From the NCBI GenBank assembly GCA_013397435.1, contig VZRG01000186.1:687157-751156 (forward strand): 64,000 nucleotides of DNA, read 5' to 3'. Positions within the stretch are counted from its first letter, which is position 1; each line of letters starts with the position of its first letter. Positions 62,801 through 64,000 of this stretch are shown one piece after another. Source of the DNA: Erythrocercus mccallii (Eukaryota > Chordata > Aves > Passeriformes > Dicruridae). The notes under the pieces are model-generated. The model was given only the letters and a program-made list of their open reading frames with translations, was not told where the DNA came from and did not search any database. Both the position numbers and the translations under genes were made by a program.

Positions 62801-63878
62801 AATCCCACAATACATAAATTTCTGAAAGATGAAAATAAGAATAATGAGTTTGAGTGCAAAAATATTTAGAGCAGTGTAGATATTTGTGTATTTTGTGTAA
62901 GCACAAACTTCATTCACAGGAAAATTTATGCATGCATGGTTTAGATGCTACAACATATCAGAATCTTATATAACCACAAACTATCTTGAAAAGCTTCTGA
63001 TGTAAAAAGTGCCAGTTCAAGTTTATCTAGAGAAAGAGCAGATTTCTGCTGTTTGATTTAAGAATTAGTAGTAGATAACTGCATGCATCGATACTCATTA
63101 TGAACTTGAGAAATGTGATGTGGTTTATTGATTGGCAGACACATTGACTCTCCTGTTGATTTTAATGTTATTTTTTCTTGTAAATCAATCCTCATTAGTC
63201 CCCTTACTTTCCACTCTTGTCTATATTACCTGGTTAGTGTTTTTTGACACATTAAAGTAAACTAAGGATTCATGCTTATTATAACTGTAACAAATTTCAA
63301 AATGAAGACTTGATTTAAATCCAATATTTTTTTACTGCTTTATTTCATAGGACAAAAATTATTACCTAGAAGTAAAGTAACAAGCTATGTTAGAATAAAA
63401 TCTTTAGATTTTAAAAAAGAAATTAAATACTTGACTATCTATAAAATGCTTTTGCTAAATAGCAAATATCAAATATTGAAATTATTGAGATGAAATGATG
63501 AAGAGCTATTGAAAATGTTTGTAGGATGTACAATTATTTTTTAACTTGAGGGTAAAAAAACTCTTGGATCTTCATAATTCAATTTTGTTTGAGACAATTT
63601 GGGCTTTTGTACCCAGATTTCCCACTAAATATCTTTCTGAAGGCCAGTCATATGGCTGATCTAAAGTATACTGAATCTCTTACGAATTTTTTGCAATACT
63701 ACAAAACAAAGCAAGGAAAATTATTCATGAAACCTTCTTTAATTGTTATTCCATTTGTAGCTATGTAATTTTTTAATGTATGGTACTCTTGATCAGTTAC
63801 AAGCGGGTTGCATTTCTAACAGTTGAAGAAAATAATACCATTTGTCCATCCACCAGCTGATTGCATATTTCTTTTCAG
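59848..63878 (+). other. CSMD1: CSMD1 intron splitting the fifth CUB domain
   Basis: A phase-2 intron of 4031 bases with GTGAGT and TTTTCAG borders. I recognise no transposon or gene in it. A less AT-rich stretch at about 61840-62320 could be conserved non-coding sequence, but I cannot test that. Confidence 0.9.
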
Positions 63879-64000
63879 ATTCCAGACTGAAGTTAATTAC
63901 GACACTTTGGAAGTCAGAGATGGGCCAGCTAATTCATCACCATTAATTGGAGAATACCATGGAACACAAGCACCCCAGTTCCTTATTAGTACTGGAAATT
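63879..64000 (+). CDS. CSMD1: CSMD1 exon (partial): second half of fifth CUB domain
   Basis: One base completes the arginine, then 40 codons run from FQTEVNYDTLEVRDG to PQFLISTGN before the window ends inside the exon. E4, D8 and D14 of this piece sit at the usual CUB calcium-ligand positions. The acceptor is TTTCTTTTCAG. The segment PANSSP contains an N-S-S sequon followed by proline, which is a poor glycosylation context; I recall ASSSP in the human protein, so the asparagine would be lineage-specific. The donor site lies beyond position 64000 and cannot be seen. Confidence 0.95.

Noticed and set aside
22372..64000. Assignment of the exons to CSMD3 or CSMD2 rather than CSMD1
   Set aside because: The Sushi3 text (KGGCGDPGIPSYGKRTGSSF) and the CUB3 end follow CSMD1 as I recall it; CSMD3 differs at many of these positions. 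A protein search would settle it.

Overview
This is a vertebrate, almost certainly avian, genomic window: AT-rich, intron-dominated DNA carrying one gene on the + strand. The bird call rests on abundant CR1 LINE fragments (11 pieces, several with the typical CR1 3' end and octamer-like tail), avian-type solo LTR fragments, and no mammalian Alu, L1 or B elements. There are no bacterial operons, CRISPR arrays or recognisable tRNA/rRNA genes.

The gene is an internal part of CSMD1 (CUB and Sushi multiple domains 1), a very large type I membrane protein of the nervous system and a complement regulator. Seven exons are visible, all with AG/GT borders and all reading through in one frame: 22372-22475 and 29243-29355 (middle and end of the third CUB), 50806-50988 (third Sushi/CCP), 52828-53154 (fourth CUB, one exon), 54913-55107 (fourth Sushi), 59709-59847 and 63879-beyond the window end (fifth CUB, split). 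Together they are 1183 coding bases, under 2 percent of the window. The residues fit CSMD1 rather than its paralogues CSMD2/CSMD3, as judged from memory of the family.

Layout: 1-22371 is intron with four CR1 insertions or clusters, an LTR fragment and two CR1-tail microsatellites. 22476-29242 is a repeat-poor intron. 29356-50805 is a 21 kb intron that holds a candidate 363-bp element bounded by perfect 23-bp inverted repeats, a head-to-head CR1 pair and several simple repeats. From 50806 the exons are denser. The 55108-59708 intron holds an old CR1 interrupted by a solo LTR.

No new multi-gene system is visible. The signals best worth a second look are the inverted-repeat-bounded element at 34966-35328, a 23-base-pair stem-loop at 21141-21206, two compact duplication-plus-palindrome scars (20638-20696, 25867-25910), CR1 tails that grew into microsatellites, and an open, hydrophobic intronic frame running into the fourth Sushi exon. 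Repeat edges are estimates by eye, good to about 10-30 bases; exon edges are exact.
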